A DNA stretch of 12,153 nt, from contig SOHS01000005.1 in assembly GCA_004377135.1 (NCBI GenBank), forward strand, positions 1 to 12,153, in the 5' to 3' direction. A program made the translations under genes and the position numbers. Below the pieces are notes generated by a model. That model was not told the origin of the DNA, did not search any database, and worked only from the letters and a program-made list of their open reading frames with translations. This DNA comes from Dehalococcoidia bacterium. Its GTDB lineage: Bacteria; Chloroflexota; Dehalococcoidia; GIF9; AB-539-J10. Shown in pieces: positions 1 through 7,183 of the stretch (positions are counted from its first letter, which is position 1; each line of letters opens with the position of its first letter).

Positions 1-478
1 GGGGCAGCTTGGGCCTGAATCCGTTAGCCAGAACCACAGCTCTAGCACTGAATATCTCCCTGGCACCGGAGCACAAAGTTTCAGCTTGTATATTGTCCTT
101 CCCAGGAATAATATCAATCACTGGGGAGGAGAAGAAATATTGTGCCCCTTGGGATTGAGCTTTAAAGGCTATTACTTTATCAAGTAAAAGCCGATTGATA
201 ACGTAAGCCAGAACATTTTCAGTTTGGAATCTTAGGCATCTTCCTGAGGGGGAGAAAAACTTGGCCGAGTTTACCTTGGTTAATATCCCGTCTGTACCGG
301 GGTCCAGGGACTGGAAACATTCGGTGCTGATTATTCCCGTGCAACAGGCATTAAGTCCTGGCGCACTTTTTTCTTCAAAAACAGCGACATCGTGACCTAA
401 TGAAGCTAGTTCATGAGCTATGTAGCTCCCGGCTGGCCCTGCCCCTACTATGATGACATCATAAAATTGGCCTGACAA
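1..478 (-). CDS. FAD-dependent oxidoreductase, geranylgeranyl reductase-like (N-terminal part, runs off left edge)
   Basis: An open frame of 159 codons runs from 478 to the window edge, so the C-terminal part is missing. The product begins with a dinucleotide-binding Rossmann motif (DVIIVGAGPAGSY, residues 7-19), followed by an acidic residue closing the second strand (VAVFEEK). Near residues 148-156 is a hydrophobic strand and turn (ARAVVLANG) of the kind that ends the first FAD-binding segment. A Cys-Cys-Thr-Gly-Ile segment (about 45-49) sits where geranylgeranyl reductase-like flavoproteins often carry a Cys-Gly motif. The start is the TTG at 476-478: an in-frame TAA lies directly upstream and no ATG or GTG follows nearby, while GGGTGG and GGCAGG upstream can act as ribosome sites. 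The fold is known to bind FAD; the substrate is not determinable, and isoprenoid-chain reduction is only a family-level guess. A MarR gene lies upstream on the same strand. Confidence 0.8.
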   Translation of the reverse strand, partial: MSGQFYDVIIVGAGPAGSYIAHELASLGHDVAVFEEKSAPGLNACCTGIISTECFQSLDPGTDGILTKVNSAKFFSPSGRCLRFQTENVLAYVINRLLLDKVIAFKAQSQGAQYFFSSPVIDIIPGKDNIQAETLCSGAREIFSARAVVLANGFRPKLP

Positions 479-565
479 TTACCTGCCACCCTTTCAGATT
501 TCTACTAAATTATATAACATATCGCTCACCCATACCTATTTGTTGATTTTATAAGTTCTTTGTTG

Positions 566-584
566 TGTGCTGGAATACAGCACA
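566..584. repeat. 19-bp perfect inverted repeat between the MarR and oxidoreductase genes
   Basis: TGTGCTG-GAATA-CAGCACA is a perfect 7-bp stem with a 5-nt loop. It lies 88 bp upstream of the oxidoreductase TTG and about 130 bp past the MarR stop. No T-run follows on either strand, so a factor-independent terminator is unlikely. A protein-binding dyad or a transcript hairpin is possible; the role is unknown. Confidence 0.4.
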
Positions 585-713
585 TTAATGACAGCAGTTG
601 CTCAGATATTCTATCTGTGAGTCGAAACGGGGAGTGCGATTCGCCCTACCGGGACTATTGCGGACCCTACTAACTGCTCTATGCCAGCTAGCATGAAGTA
701 AAGTCAACTGCCT

Positions 714-1307
714 TTATCGTATGGCCTTCTTCTTTTTATCACCCTGACGCTTGGCTTCGGGAGTGGAGGACGACTTGTACTCGGCCGCCTGTTTCATAAA
801 CTGGGCCATGTTCTCGGCCTCATGTTTCCTTACTTCCTCTACGACCTCTCCAGAACCGAGATAATCATATGTCTTGTCTCTTAGCGTCCCGAGCAGCCTG
901 ATCAAGGTAAGCCTGTCCTTATCTGATAGTGGCGACAAGATTTCCTGGATGAGCCCCCAGCCCGCTACAGTTGCCGGTACAAAGGCCTTCTCCGCCTTGC
1001 TGGTGATGGTCACAAATACTACCCTGCGGTCCTTCCTGTCTCTTGTCCGTCTGACCAGACCAGCTTTGACCATGCGGTCAACTATCATACTGACGCTGTT
1101 CACGCTACGGTCTAACCAGAGGGCTACGTCAGTTATTCTTACAGGCGGACCGATGTGTTTTATAACCATAAGCACTGCGTGCTGCTCCGTAGTGAGCCCA
1201 TATTCACTAAATACTCTGTCCTCGCACCTCAAAATCAGGTTGTGGGTTTGGCGCAGCAGGATCCACGCTCCCTTATATGAATCTTCGAATTTGAACTTTA
1301 TCGGCAT
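714..1307 (-). CDS. MarR family winged-helix transcriptional regulator with basic C-terminal tail
   Basis: The 197-residue product is a MarR-type DNA-binding protein, a family whose dimers usually repress nearby genes and often respond to small phenolic or lipophilic ligands. Residues 38-50 (LTTEQHAVLMVIK) form the usual helix before the winged helix. The helix-turn-helix covers about 55-85 (ITDVALWLDRSVNSVSMIVDRM), and the wing carries the typical Asp-Arg-Lys-Asp-Arg-Arg signature at 90-95, followed by a VFVTIT strand. Residues 155-197 are a charged tail ending in a Lys-rich stretch, longer than in compact MarR proteins of about 140-150 residues. The start is well supported by GGAGGAG 5-7 nt upstream. 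A promoter, TTGAGT-N17-TATCAT, lies on the same strand about 70-100 bp upstream. The oxidoreductase downstream on the same strand is a plausible target or operon partner, but 235 bp separate them. Confidence 0.92.
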   Translation of the reverse strand: MPIKFKFEDSYKGAWILLRQTHNLILRCEDRVFSEYGLTTEQHAVLMVIKHIGPPVRITDVALWLDRSVNSVSMIVDRMVKAGLVRRTRDRKDRRVVFVTITSKAEKAFVPATVAGWGLIQEILSPLSDKDRLTLIRLLGTLRDKTYDYLGSGEVVEEVRKHEAENMAQFMKQAAEYKSSSTPEAKRQGDKKKKAIR

Positions 1308-1375
1308 ATTTATCTCCTCCTGCTATTTCATCGGGCCTTTGCTCGTTTGGGGAATGCGGCATTATAACTGTTTCT

Positions 1376-1404
1376 ATGATACACAACAGATCAACATAAC
1401 TCAA
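1376..1404 (-). promoter_or_regulatory. Predicted sigma-70 type promoter of the marR gene
   Basis: Read on the minus strand, TTGAGT (1404-1399) and TATCAT (1381-1376) are separated by exactly 17 bp. A second possible -10, TATAAT, lies at 1366-1361. The predicted transcript would start about 60 nt upstream of the MarR ATG. ATAACT occurs as a direct repeat at about 1363 and 1396, flanking this promoter, but no clear dyad operator is visible. Confidence 0.5.
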
Positions 1405-1530
1405 TAATAGCTTTCTCCAATGCGTGCAGTCCCCCATTGCTACTCGCGTTACCCACAAGGATGTTGTGCCACAATAAGAGCGACTGAAATAGGAGTTCTT
1501 CACTCCGTTGAGGATACCTAAAGAGTTGGC

Positions 1531-1555
1531 GGCGGGAGTTTTCCCCGCTCCCGCC
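1531..1555. repeat. GC-rich perfect hairpin, terminator-like but without T-run
   Basis: GGCGGGAG at 1531-1538 pairs perfectly with CTCCCGCC at 1548-1555 across a 9-nt loop. Neither side is followed by a run of T, so it is not a classical intrinsic terminator. It resembles in style the hairpin after the symporter gene at 11225-11253. No intact gene ends beside it on either strand, so it may be left over from a lost gene or may insulate the marR region from dxs. Confidence 0.5.
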
Positions 1556-1671
1556 ACCTGTATTAGAAGAAAGGAGTTTATGGTGAGGAAACTGGTTAGT
1601 TGCCTTCCTGCCTATATTCCTTTATATTGGCTGCACTAATTACTTGCTGAGTAATAACTCTGTTCCCATCT

Positions 1672-1695
1672 TAACGAATCATAAACGATACGTTA
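1672..1695. repeat. 24-bp imperfect dyad (possible operator)
   Basis: The half-sites TAACGAATC (1672-1680) and GATACGTTA (1687-1695) are inverted copies matching at 8 of 9 positions, around a 6-bp centre. The size and symmetry suit a site for a dimeric regulator. It lies about 300 bp upstream of dxs and 365 bp from marR. No regulator can be assigned; the neighbouring MarR is only the nearest candidate. Confidence 0.3.
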
Positions 1696-1970
1696 GAATA
1701 AGAGTAACACTTCTTTGAAGGGATGTCAATAGCCTCAATCACCTAAAACCTAACTGAGGGAGTTATAAAATCACAAAAATTTGATCCAAAAGCTATTATG
1801 ATTTAGCCTAATTAACACTTTAGAGGGAAGTGGAGCCAGGCTATGAAGAAGATGGATATACATGCGAGGTGTCATTTGGATGCCTTCCCCTAATGTCAAT
1901 ACGAGTGGAGCAAAGCAATCCCTGACAATTCCTCAATCTTAGTGGCAGGGGCATGCGTAAGAGTGAAATT

Positions 1971-1979
1971 TGTTATAAT
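1971..1979 (+). promoter_or_regulatory. Extended -10 promoter element for dxs
   Basis: TGTTATAAT is a perfect extended -10 (TG-n-TATAAT). No good -35 is seen 16-18 bp upstream, which extended -10 promoters can tolerate. Transcription would begin near 1986, upstream of the GTG at 1998 but downstream of the alternative ATG at 1953. This argues for the GTG start of dxs. Confidence 0.5.
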
Positions 1980-1997
1980 TTAAAGTGGAAGAGTGCG

Positions 1998-3893
1998 GTG
2001 GCTAAGATACTGGACAAAATAAACAACCCCGGCGATGTTAAGGGGCTAACCCAGGATGAACTAGGTGGACTTTGCTCCGAACTCAGGGAGTTATTGGTAA
2101 GCAGGGTTAGTGAAAATGGAGGGCATCTAGCGTCCAATCTGGGAGTGGTGGAGCTCGCTGTTGCCTTGCACCGGGTATTTGATAGCCCGAAAGACAAGAT
2201 AATCTGGGATGTGGGACATCAAAGTTATGTTCATAAGCTATTAACAGGAAGAAGGGAGCAATTTCCCTCCCTTCGCCAATACCAGGGACTCTCAGGATTT
2301 CCTGATAGAGATGAAAGTATTCACGATGCTTTCACTACGGGACATGGTGGCACCTCCATTTCAGCGGCTCTGGGCATGGCTCTAACCCGCGACCTTGCTT
2401 GCGGTAAGCACCATGTGGTAGCTGTCATTGGCGATGGGTGCCTTACCTGTGGCATGACTTACGAAGCGCTGAATCACGCCGGGCATTTGAGCACAAGGCT
2501 TATTGTGGTGCTCAATGACAACGGCATGTCCATTTCGCCCACAGTAGGAGCGATAGCCAAGCGGCTAAATGTAGTGCGAACAACCCGTGGCTATATACAA
2601 GCTAAGAAACAGACTATTCGGTTGCTGTCTCGCTTGCCTGGAGGAAGGAGGCTGCAATGGGCATTGCGCCGTCTTAAGGAAGGAGTAAAGGCGGTAGTCA
2701 TGCCCACAATGATGTGGGAGCAGCTTGGCTTTACTTACCTGGGTCCGATAGATGGCCATAACACTGCTGAATTAGAAGCAGCTCTGACTCAAGCCAGGAA
2801 TTACTACAAGCCGGTCATTGTCCATGTCTTGACTACGAAGGGCAAGGGTTACAAACCAGCGGAGGATAATCCCACTCGCTTTCATGGCCTATCTCCTAAA
2901 AGCGAGGGCTTGGGCACAATACCTACTTATAGTCAGATATTTGCTCGAACAGTCGGTGGACTACTCAGGGACAATCCCAGGTTGGTAGTGATAAGCGCTG
3001 CCATGGTTGAAGGCAATAGCCTAGCTGCTCTGGTCAAGGAGTTTCCTCAACGCATCTACGATGTGGGGATTTCTGAGCAGCATGCGGTTACCTTAGCCGC
3101 CGGTTTAGCTACCCAGGGCTTTATACCTATTGTAGCTATATATTCCACTTTCTTGCAACGTGCCTTTGACCAAATATTGCACGATGTTTGTCTCCCTGAC
3201 CTGCCTGTCATTTTTGCCCTCGATCGCAGCGGCATTGTCGGAGAGGATGGCAAAACACATCAAGGGATATTTGATTTATCCTATCTTAATTTGATGCCTA
3301 ATATGATTGTTTGCGCACCTAAGGATGGGAATGAACTGCAAGACCTGCTCTATAATGCCCTCAATACAGAGCATCCTCTGGCAATTCGCTATCCTCGGGG
3401 TCGGGGAACAGGCGTTCCCCTGGCTACCGAGCTTCATCAGCTTCATATAGGCAAAGCTGAGATAATAAAGCAAGGTGAAGATGTAGTCATAATAGGCATC
3501 GGCTCTACTGTCATGCCTTCTCTGGAAGCTGCGGAACATTTAGCTCTTGGGGGCATTGATGCCATGGTGATTAATGCCCGGTTCGTCAAGCCTTTAGATA
3601 CAGAGCTTATTCTGGATGTAGCCAAACACACCAAAAAGATGGTCATAGTAGAAGAGAACGTTCTTAGCGGTGGCTTTGGTGCCGCAGTGCTGGAACTGCT
3701 GGAGAAAGCTGAAGCCTCAGATGTTAAAGTAAAGCGATTAGGCATTCCTGACGAATTTGTAACCCATGGAAAGCAAGATTTTCTTCGCTCTCTTTACCAT
3801 CTGGATGCCCTGGGAATAGCCAATGAATGTGCTGATTTCCTGGCTCACGTCCAGGCAAAGGCGGAGGGAGAGTTCCCCACCACTATCCTTTAA
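1998..3893 (+). CDS. dxs: 1-deoxy-D-xylulose-5-phosphate synthase
   Basis: This thiamine-diphosphate enzyme condenses pyruvate and glyceraldehyde-3-phosphate into 1-deoxyxylulose-5-phosphate, the first step of the MEP isoprenoid pathway; it also feeds thiamine and pyridoxal synthesis. From the GTG start the product has 631 residues, normal for the family. Visible features are DVGHQSY (His about 74), the ThDP/Mg motif GDGCLT at 145 ending in LNDNGMSIS (about 172-180), LGPIDGHN, the TTKGKGY loop, and GISEQHAV with the cofactor-activating Glu at about 360. The C-terminal domain begins near GEDVVIIGIGS. I chose the GTG at 1998 because MAKILDKIN matches the family N-terminus, GGAAG lies upstream, and an extended -10 sits just before it. 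An in-frame ATG at 1953 would add 15 residues unlike the family. NDNG replaces the common NDNE. Its stop lies 25 bp from that of the converging mutS. Confidence 0.96.
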   Translation: MAKILDKINNPGDVKGLTQDELGGLCSELRELLVSRVSENGGHLASNLGVVELAVALHRVFDSPKDKIIWDVGHQSYVHKLLTGRREQFPSLRQYQGLSGFPDRDESIHDAFTTGHGGTSISAALGMALTRDLACGKHHVVAVIGDGCLTCGMTYEALNHAGHLSTRLIVVLNDNGMSISPTVGAIAKRLNVVRTTRGYIQAKKQTIRLLSRLPGGRRLQWALRRLKEGVKAVVMPTMMWEQLGFTYLGPIDGHNTAELEAALTQARNYYKPVIVHVLTTKGKGYKPAEDNPTRFHGLSPKSEGLGTIPTYSQIFARTVGGLLRDNPRLVVISAAMVEGNSLAALVKEFPQRIYDVGISEQHAVTLAAGLATQGFIPIVAIYSTFLQRAFDQILHDVCLPDLPVIFALDRSGIVGEDGKTHQGIFDLSYLNLMPNMIVCAPKDGNELQDLLYNALNTEHPLAIRYPRGRGTGVPLATELHQLHIGKAEIIKQGEDVVIIGIGSTVMPSLEAAEHLALGGIDAMVINARFVKPLDTELILDVAKHTKKMVIVEENVLSGGFGAAVLELLEKAEASDVKVKRLGIPDEFVTHGKQDFLRSLYHLDALGIANECADFLAHVQAKAEGEFPTTIL

Positions 3894-3918
3894 TAAGAGT
3901 TGGCTACCATATGGTTAT

Positions 3919-6483
3919 TCAATCGGGCGGCGATTTCTTATTCTCCTGAGCCAGTCGCTTGAATTCATAAAGCTTGGTGATTGCTTCCAAAGGGGACATG
4001 GAATCGATGTCAAGTCGGCTAATTTCGTCAGCTAATAGGGAGCCTTGCGTAAAAAGAGGAATCTGGAGCGTTGCTTTACGGCGAGGGACCTTGCCTTTTT
4101 TAGAAGCATGGCTCTCCAGTTCAACTAAGACTTCCTGGGCTCGAGCGATTACCGATCTGGGCAGGCCGGCTAGCTGCGCCACGTGGATGCCATAGCTCCT
4201 GTCGGTGCCCCCGGGGACAATCTTGTGTAGAAATATAACTTTGTCCCCTTCCTCCGCCACCGCTACATTAAAGTTTTTCACTTTGGGCAGGATATCAGCC
4301 AGGTTCACCAACTCATGATAATGGGTGGCAAAAAGGGTCTTCGCCCCAAGCTCAGGGTGGTTGTGGATGAACTCGGCTACTGCCCAGGCAATGGAAAGCC
4401 CGTCATAAGTGGAGGTGCCCCGCCCAATTTCATCCAGAATGATAAAGGAGCGAGGGGTAGCATTATTCAGGATATTTGCTGCCTCAGTCATCTCCACCAT
4501 AAAAGTGGATTGGCCGGCAGCAAGGTCCTCCTGGGCGCCAATGCGCGTAAAGATGCGGTCAACAATTCCAATATTCGCTGAATCGGCAGGGACAAAGCTT
4601 CCTATCTGAGCTAGAAGGATGATTAGGGCTACCTGCCTTAGATAGGTAGACTTTCCCGACATGTTGGGGCCTGTGAGTATGATAAGTTGATTATCCGCAT
4701 TACATAAATAAACATCGTTGGAAACAAAATTATCGCTACCTATGCTCTGTTCCACAATAGGGTGGCGTCCGCCCTTGATGTCAATGACATCATCGGTGGT
4801 TAGAGTTGGCTTGACATAACAATGACGCGCTGCCACCTCAGCCAGGCTAGAAAGGGCATCGATTTGAGCGATGGCTCTGGCAGTGGCTAAAATTTGTCCC
4901 CCGACGGCGCTTATCTGCTGGCAAAGTTGTCGAAAAATAGCAGCCTCCAGGTCAGCGATCTTTTCCTGAGCATTGAGAATCAGGGATTCATACTCCTTAA
5001 GTTCGGGGGTGAAGAACCTTTCCGCCTCCGCTAAAGTCTGTTTCCGAATATAGTCTGGGGGAACTAAGTTGAGATTAGCCCGAGATACCTCGATATAATA
5101 GCCAAATACCCGGTTGTAGCCTACTTTTAAGGATTTAATCCCTGTACGCTGTCTTTCCCTTTGCTCCAGGCCAGCCAGATATTGCTTCGCCTGCCGGGAA
5201 TTGCGACGAATTTCATCCAGCTCAGGGGAGAAACCTTCCCTTATCACACCACCTTGCTCTAAATCTCCCGGTTCATCGGCAATAGCCCTGGCGATTAAGT
5301 TCGCGGTGTCGGTGCGGGGCTTAAGTTCCGCGCTTAGCCAATTTATGGCATCCCCGTCTGCCATCGCTGCTTTCAAGTCAGGCACTTTCTCTAAACTAGA
5401 GCGAAGCGTTATCAACTCTCGGGGCATGACTCTGCCACTACTCACCCGGTTAACCAGCCTCTCCAGGTCAGCGATATCTGCTAGAAGAGAGATGACCTTT
5501 TGGCGAGCCAGACTATCTTGATGAAACCAGGCAACCGCTTCTTGCCGCCGATTCAATATGGCGAGGTCCAGAAGAGGATGCCCCAGCCAATTCTTGAGCA
5601 GCCTGCCACCCATGGCTGTCTTGCTCAGGTCAACGATGGAAAGGAGGGAGTGTCCAGTTTCTCCCCACCTCCCGCCCTGAAACAGCTCCAGATTGCGGAT
5701 AGTCTGGCCATCGAGGGTCATAAAGGAATCTGTGGAGTAGGTTGCAAGTTTGCTTAGCTGGGGCAGAGTTTCCTTCTGCGTTTCCTTGACATAATGTATT
5801 AATGCGCCTGCGGCCCTTATGGCTAAAGGCAAGCGGGCACAGCCATAGCCCTCCAGGGTAGCCACATTGAAATGTTCCAGCAAAGCTTCCTGGGCAATCT
5901 CCATGTCAAACCAGTAGTCATCTAGCCGGCTTATGGTGAACGGCAATCGAGCATAATCGTCGGCACCTTCGGGAATAAGGAGCTCGCTGGGCTGAAGCCG
6001 CTCCAATTCAGGCATGACTCTGTCGGCAGGAAGCTGAGTGGTGGCGAACTCGCTCGTGCTTATATCGACATAGGCGATTCCCGCTTCCTCGCCTTCAACA
6101 ACCAGGCTGGCCAGATAGTTATTGCTCTTACTCTCAAGCAGATTGGGTTCGACCACCGTCCCCGGCGTCACCACGCGAATGACGTCCCTTTCCACCAGTC
6201 CCTTGCCCGGCGGGGTAAGCTGCTCGCAAATAGCTACCTTATGACCCCGGGTGATGAGCTTAGCCAGATAGTTATCCAAAGCGTGATGAGGTATCCCCGC
6301 CATGGGCACCCTCTGTCCCTTGCCCATCTCCCGGGAGGTCAGGACAACATCCAGCTCTCGCGAAGCGACTTTGGCATCTTCATCGAAGGTCTCATAGAAG
6401 TCACCCAGCCGAAAGAAAACTATAGCCCCGGGATACTTTTGCTTAACCCTGAGATACTGCTTTCTAAGAGGAGTTACAGTCAT
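3919..6483 (-). CDS. mutS: DNA mismatch repair protein MutS
   Basis: MutS recognises mismatches and small loops in newly copied DNA and uses ATP to recruit MutL. The 854-residue product is full length. Domain I carries the mismatch-reading motif GDFYE, with the wedge Phe at 29 and the Glu at 31. The connector, lever and clamp domains span roughly 110-550. The ATPase follows, with Walker A TGPNMSGKST (604-613), a Q-loop region (GAQEDLAAGQST) and Walker B IILDEIGRGTSTYDG (681-695), then FATHYHEL and the dimerising helix-turn-helix (SYGIHVAQLAGLP). The C-terminus keeps a linker and a short MutS C-terminal helix region (SPLEAITKLYEFKRLA). The start at 6483 fits the usual TPLRKQY opening. No Shine-Dalgarno sequence is visible before the ATG, which is unusual next to other genes here. 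No mutL lies nearby. It converges with dxs and diverges from ybeY. Confidence 0.98.
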   Translation of the reverse strand: MTVTPLRKQYLRVKQKYPGAIVFFRLGDFYETFDEDAKVASRELDVVLTSREMGKGQRVPMAGIPHHALDNYLAKLITRGHKVAICEQLTPPGKGLVERDVIRVVTPGTVVEPNLLESKSNNYLASLVVEGEEAGIAYVDISTSEFATTQLPADRVMPELERLQPSELLIPEGADDYARLPFTISRLDDYWFDMEIAQEALLEHFNVATLEGYGCARLPLAIRAAGALIHYVKETQKETLPQLSKLATYSTDSFMTLDGQTIRNLELFQGGRWGETGHSLLSIVDLSKTAMGGRLLKNWLGHPLLDLAILNRRQEAVAWFHQDSLARQKVISLLADIADLERLVNRVSSGRVMPRELITLRSSLEKVPDLKAAMADGDAINWLSAELKPRTDTANLIARAIADEPGDLEQGGVIREGFSPELDEIRRNSRQAKQYLAGLEQRERQRTGIKSLKVGYNRVFGYYIEVSRANLNLVPPDYIRKQTLAEAERFFTPELKEYESLILNAQEKIADLEAAIFRQLCQQISAVGGQILATARAIAQIDALSSLAEVAARHCYVKPTLTTDDVIDIKGGRHPIVEQSIGSDNFVSNDVYLCNADNQLIILTGPNMSGKSTYLRQVALIILLAQIGSFVPADSANIGIVDRIFTRIGAQEDLAAGQSTFMVEMTEAANILNNATPRSFIILDEIGRGTSTYDGLSIAWAVAEFIHNHPELGAKTLFATHYHELVNLADILPKVKNFNVAVAEEGDKVIFLHKIVPGGTDRSYGIHVAQLAGLPRSVIARAQEVLVELESHASKKGKVPRRKATLQIPLFTQGSLLADEISRLDIDSMSPLEAITKLYEFKRLAQENKKSPPD

Positions 6484-6495
6484 CTATGTTATTTT

Positions 6496-6524
6496 ACTAT
6501 AAAGACTGTATTGAAACGAATTAA
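6496..6524 (-). promoter_or_regulatory. Possible mutS promoter (weak), interleaved with the ybeY promoter
   Basis: On the minus strand, TTAATT (6524-6519) and TATAGT (6501-6496) are separated by 17 bp. The -10 is good and the -35 is poor. The transcript would begin near 6489, only a few bases before the mutS ATG, so mutS may be almost leaderless. The ybeY -35 lies inside this spacer. Confidence 0.35.
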
Positions 6525-6539
6525 CTTGCCTGCTATGAT
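6511..6539 (+). promoter_or_regulatory. ybeY promoter (sigma-70 type with extended -10)
   Basis: TTGAAA (6511-6516), a 17-bp spacer and TATGAT (6534-6539), with TGC just before the -10, make a near-consensus promoter with an extended -10. Transcription would start near 6546, leaving about 14 nt before the ybeY ATG with no Shine-Dalgarno sequence. Confidence 0.65.
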
Positions 6540-6559
6540 ACTTTGCTAAATAATTTACT

Positions 6560-7030
6560 ATGAAAGAACAAATTGGCATCCACGTTGAGGAGAAATTCCG
6601 GGGGCTGGTGGATGGAGGTTGGATTAAGAAGATAGTCCAGCAAATCGTTAATGCCGAAGGGGTGGCTCCTCCTTACGAGGTGAGCCTGGTTTTCACCGAT
6701 TCCGAGACGGTGCAGCAACTTAACCGAGACTACCGGGGTGTGGATGAGCCTACAGACGTGCTGGCCTTCTACATGCTTCCCCAGAAGGAAGTTGATGATT
6801 CCTTCGCTCTCCCTCCTGATGGGGTAACCAGGCTAGGAGAGGTAATCATCTCCTATCCCCAAGCAGCAGAACAAGCCAGAGAGCAAGGGCATTCACCCGA
6901 AAGAGAGCTGGCCTTGCTGATTATCCACGGGATACTTCATCTTACGGGCTACGACCATGAAGAACCCGAGGAAGAAAGCAAGATGAGGGAAAGGGAAAGA
7001 GAACTGCTGGAGAAATGCTTACCTGGCTAG
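6560..7030 (+). CDS. ybeY: Endoribonuclease YbeY (16S rRNA maturation factor)
   Basis: YbeY is a zinc-dependent single-strand endoribonuclease needed for 16S rRNA 3' end processing and ribosome quality control in the cytoplasm. The 156-residue product has the normal family length. The defining metal site HGILHLTGYDH lies at 123-133, with His 123, 127 and 133 as zinc ligands. The family's central motif is present as NRDYRGVDEPTDVLAFYM (55-72), followed by LGEVIIS (92-98). The charged C-terminal helix is rich in Glu and Arg. The start follows the short AT-rich sequence after a strong promoter and has no ribosome site, so initiation is probably on a very short leader. It diverges from mutS. The usual partners phoH and era are not seen in this window, so the local context is not the common one. 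Confidence 0.96.
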   Translation: MKEQIGIHVEEKFRGLVDGGWIKKIVQQIVNAEGVAPPYEVSLVFTDSETVQQLNRDYRGVDEPTDVLAFYMLPQKEVDDSFALPPDGVTRLGEVIISYPQAAEQAREQGHSPERELALLIIHGILHLTGYDHEEPEEESKMRERERELLEKCLPG

Positions 7031-7039
7031 TGATATAAT
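7031..7039 (+). promoter_or_regulatory. Extended -10 element upstream of the GYD-domain gene
   Basis: TGATATAAT immediately after the ybeY stop is a perfect extended -10. There is no clear -35. Transcription from about 7046 would give the GYD-domain gene a leader of about 138 nt. That leader holds a 32-codon frame (ATG at 7051, or 28 codons from 7063) ending at 7149, and a CCCGGGGTTTTT tract near 7135-7146. Confidence 0.45.
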
Positions 7040-7183
7040 ATAAGTGCAGAATGGGGTTGAGGATGCCAAACCGCTCTACTTATTCAGTGACTGGTATTCC
7101 AGCGTCATTTAGTGTGAGGCACAAGCGGGACTTAACCCGGGGTTTTTGAAGAAGTGCAAAAAACAGCGCAGAGGAGGTAAGAG

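Larger units (their letters stand above)
1308..1997. other. Long intergenic region between marR and dxs without a convincing gene
   Basis: About 690 bp carry no protein-coding frame that I can support. A 94-codon minus-strand frame overlapping the marR start resembles no family known to me. From left to right the stretch holds the marR ribosome site and promoter, a GC-rich hairpin (1531-1555), a 24-bp dyad (1672-1695) and an extended -10 just before dxs. Two tiny frames (19 and 16 codons, at 1580 and 1843) have ribosome-site-like sequence before their ATGs, but nothing else supports them. The region could be the remnant of a decayed gene. Confidence 0.6.

Noticed and set aside
1273..1557. 94-codon minus-strand frame overlapping the marR start
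   Set aside because: It overlaps marR, its residues resemble no family I know, it has no good ribosome site, and it crosses the GC-rich hairpin.
1580..1639. 19-codon frame preceded by AAAGGAG (MVRKLVSCLPAYIPLYWLH)
   Set aside because: The ribosome site is good, but the frame is too short to judge and has no promoter or conserved context. Chance is the simplest explanation.
1843..1893. 16-codon frame with GTGGAG upstream
   Set aside because: Very short, with no supporting signal; likely chance.
3906..3915. ACCATATGGT palindrome between dxs and mutS as a terminator
   Set aside because: A 10-bp palindrome cannot form a useful hairpin loop and no T-run follows; it is likely chance.
7051..7149. 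32-codon frame in the leader of the GYD gene as an independent gene
   Set aside because: No recognisable product. It is kept only as a possible leader feature under findings.
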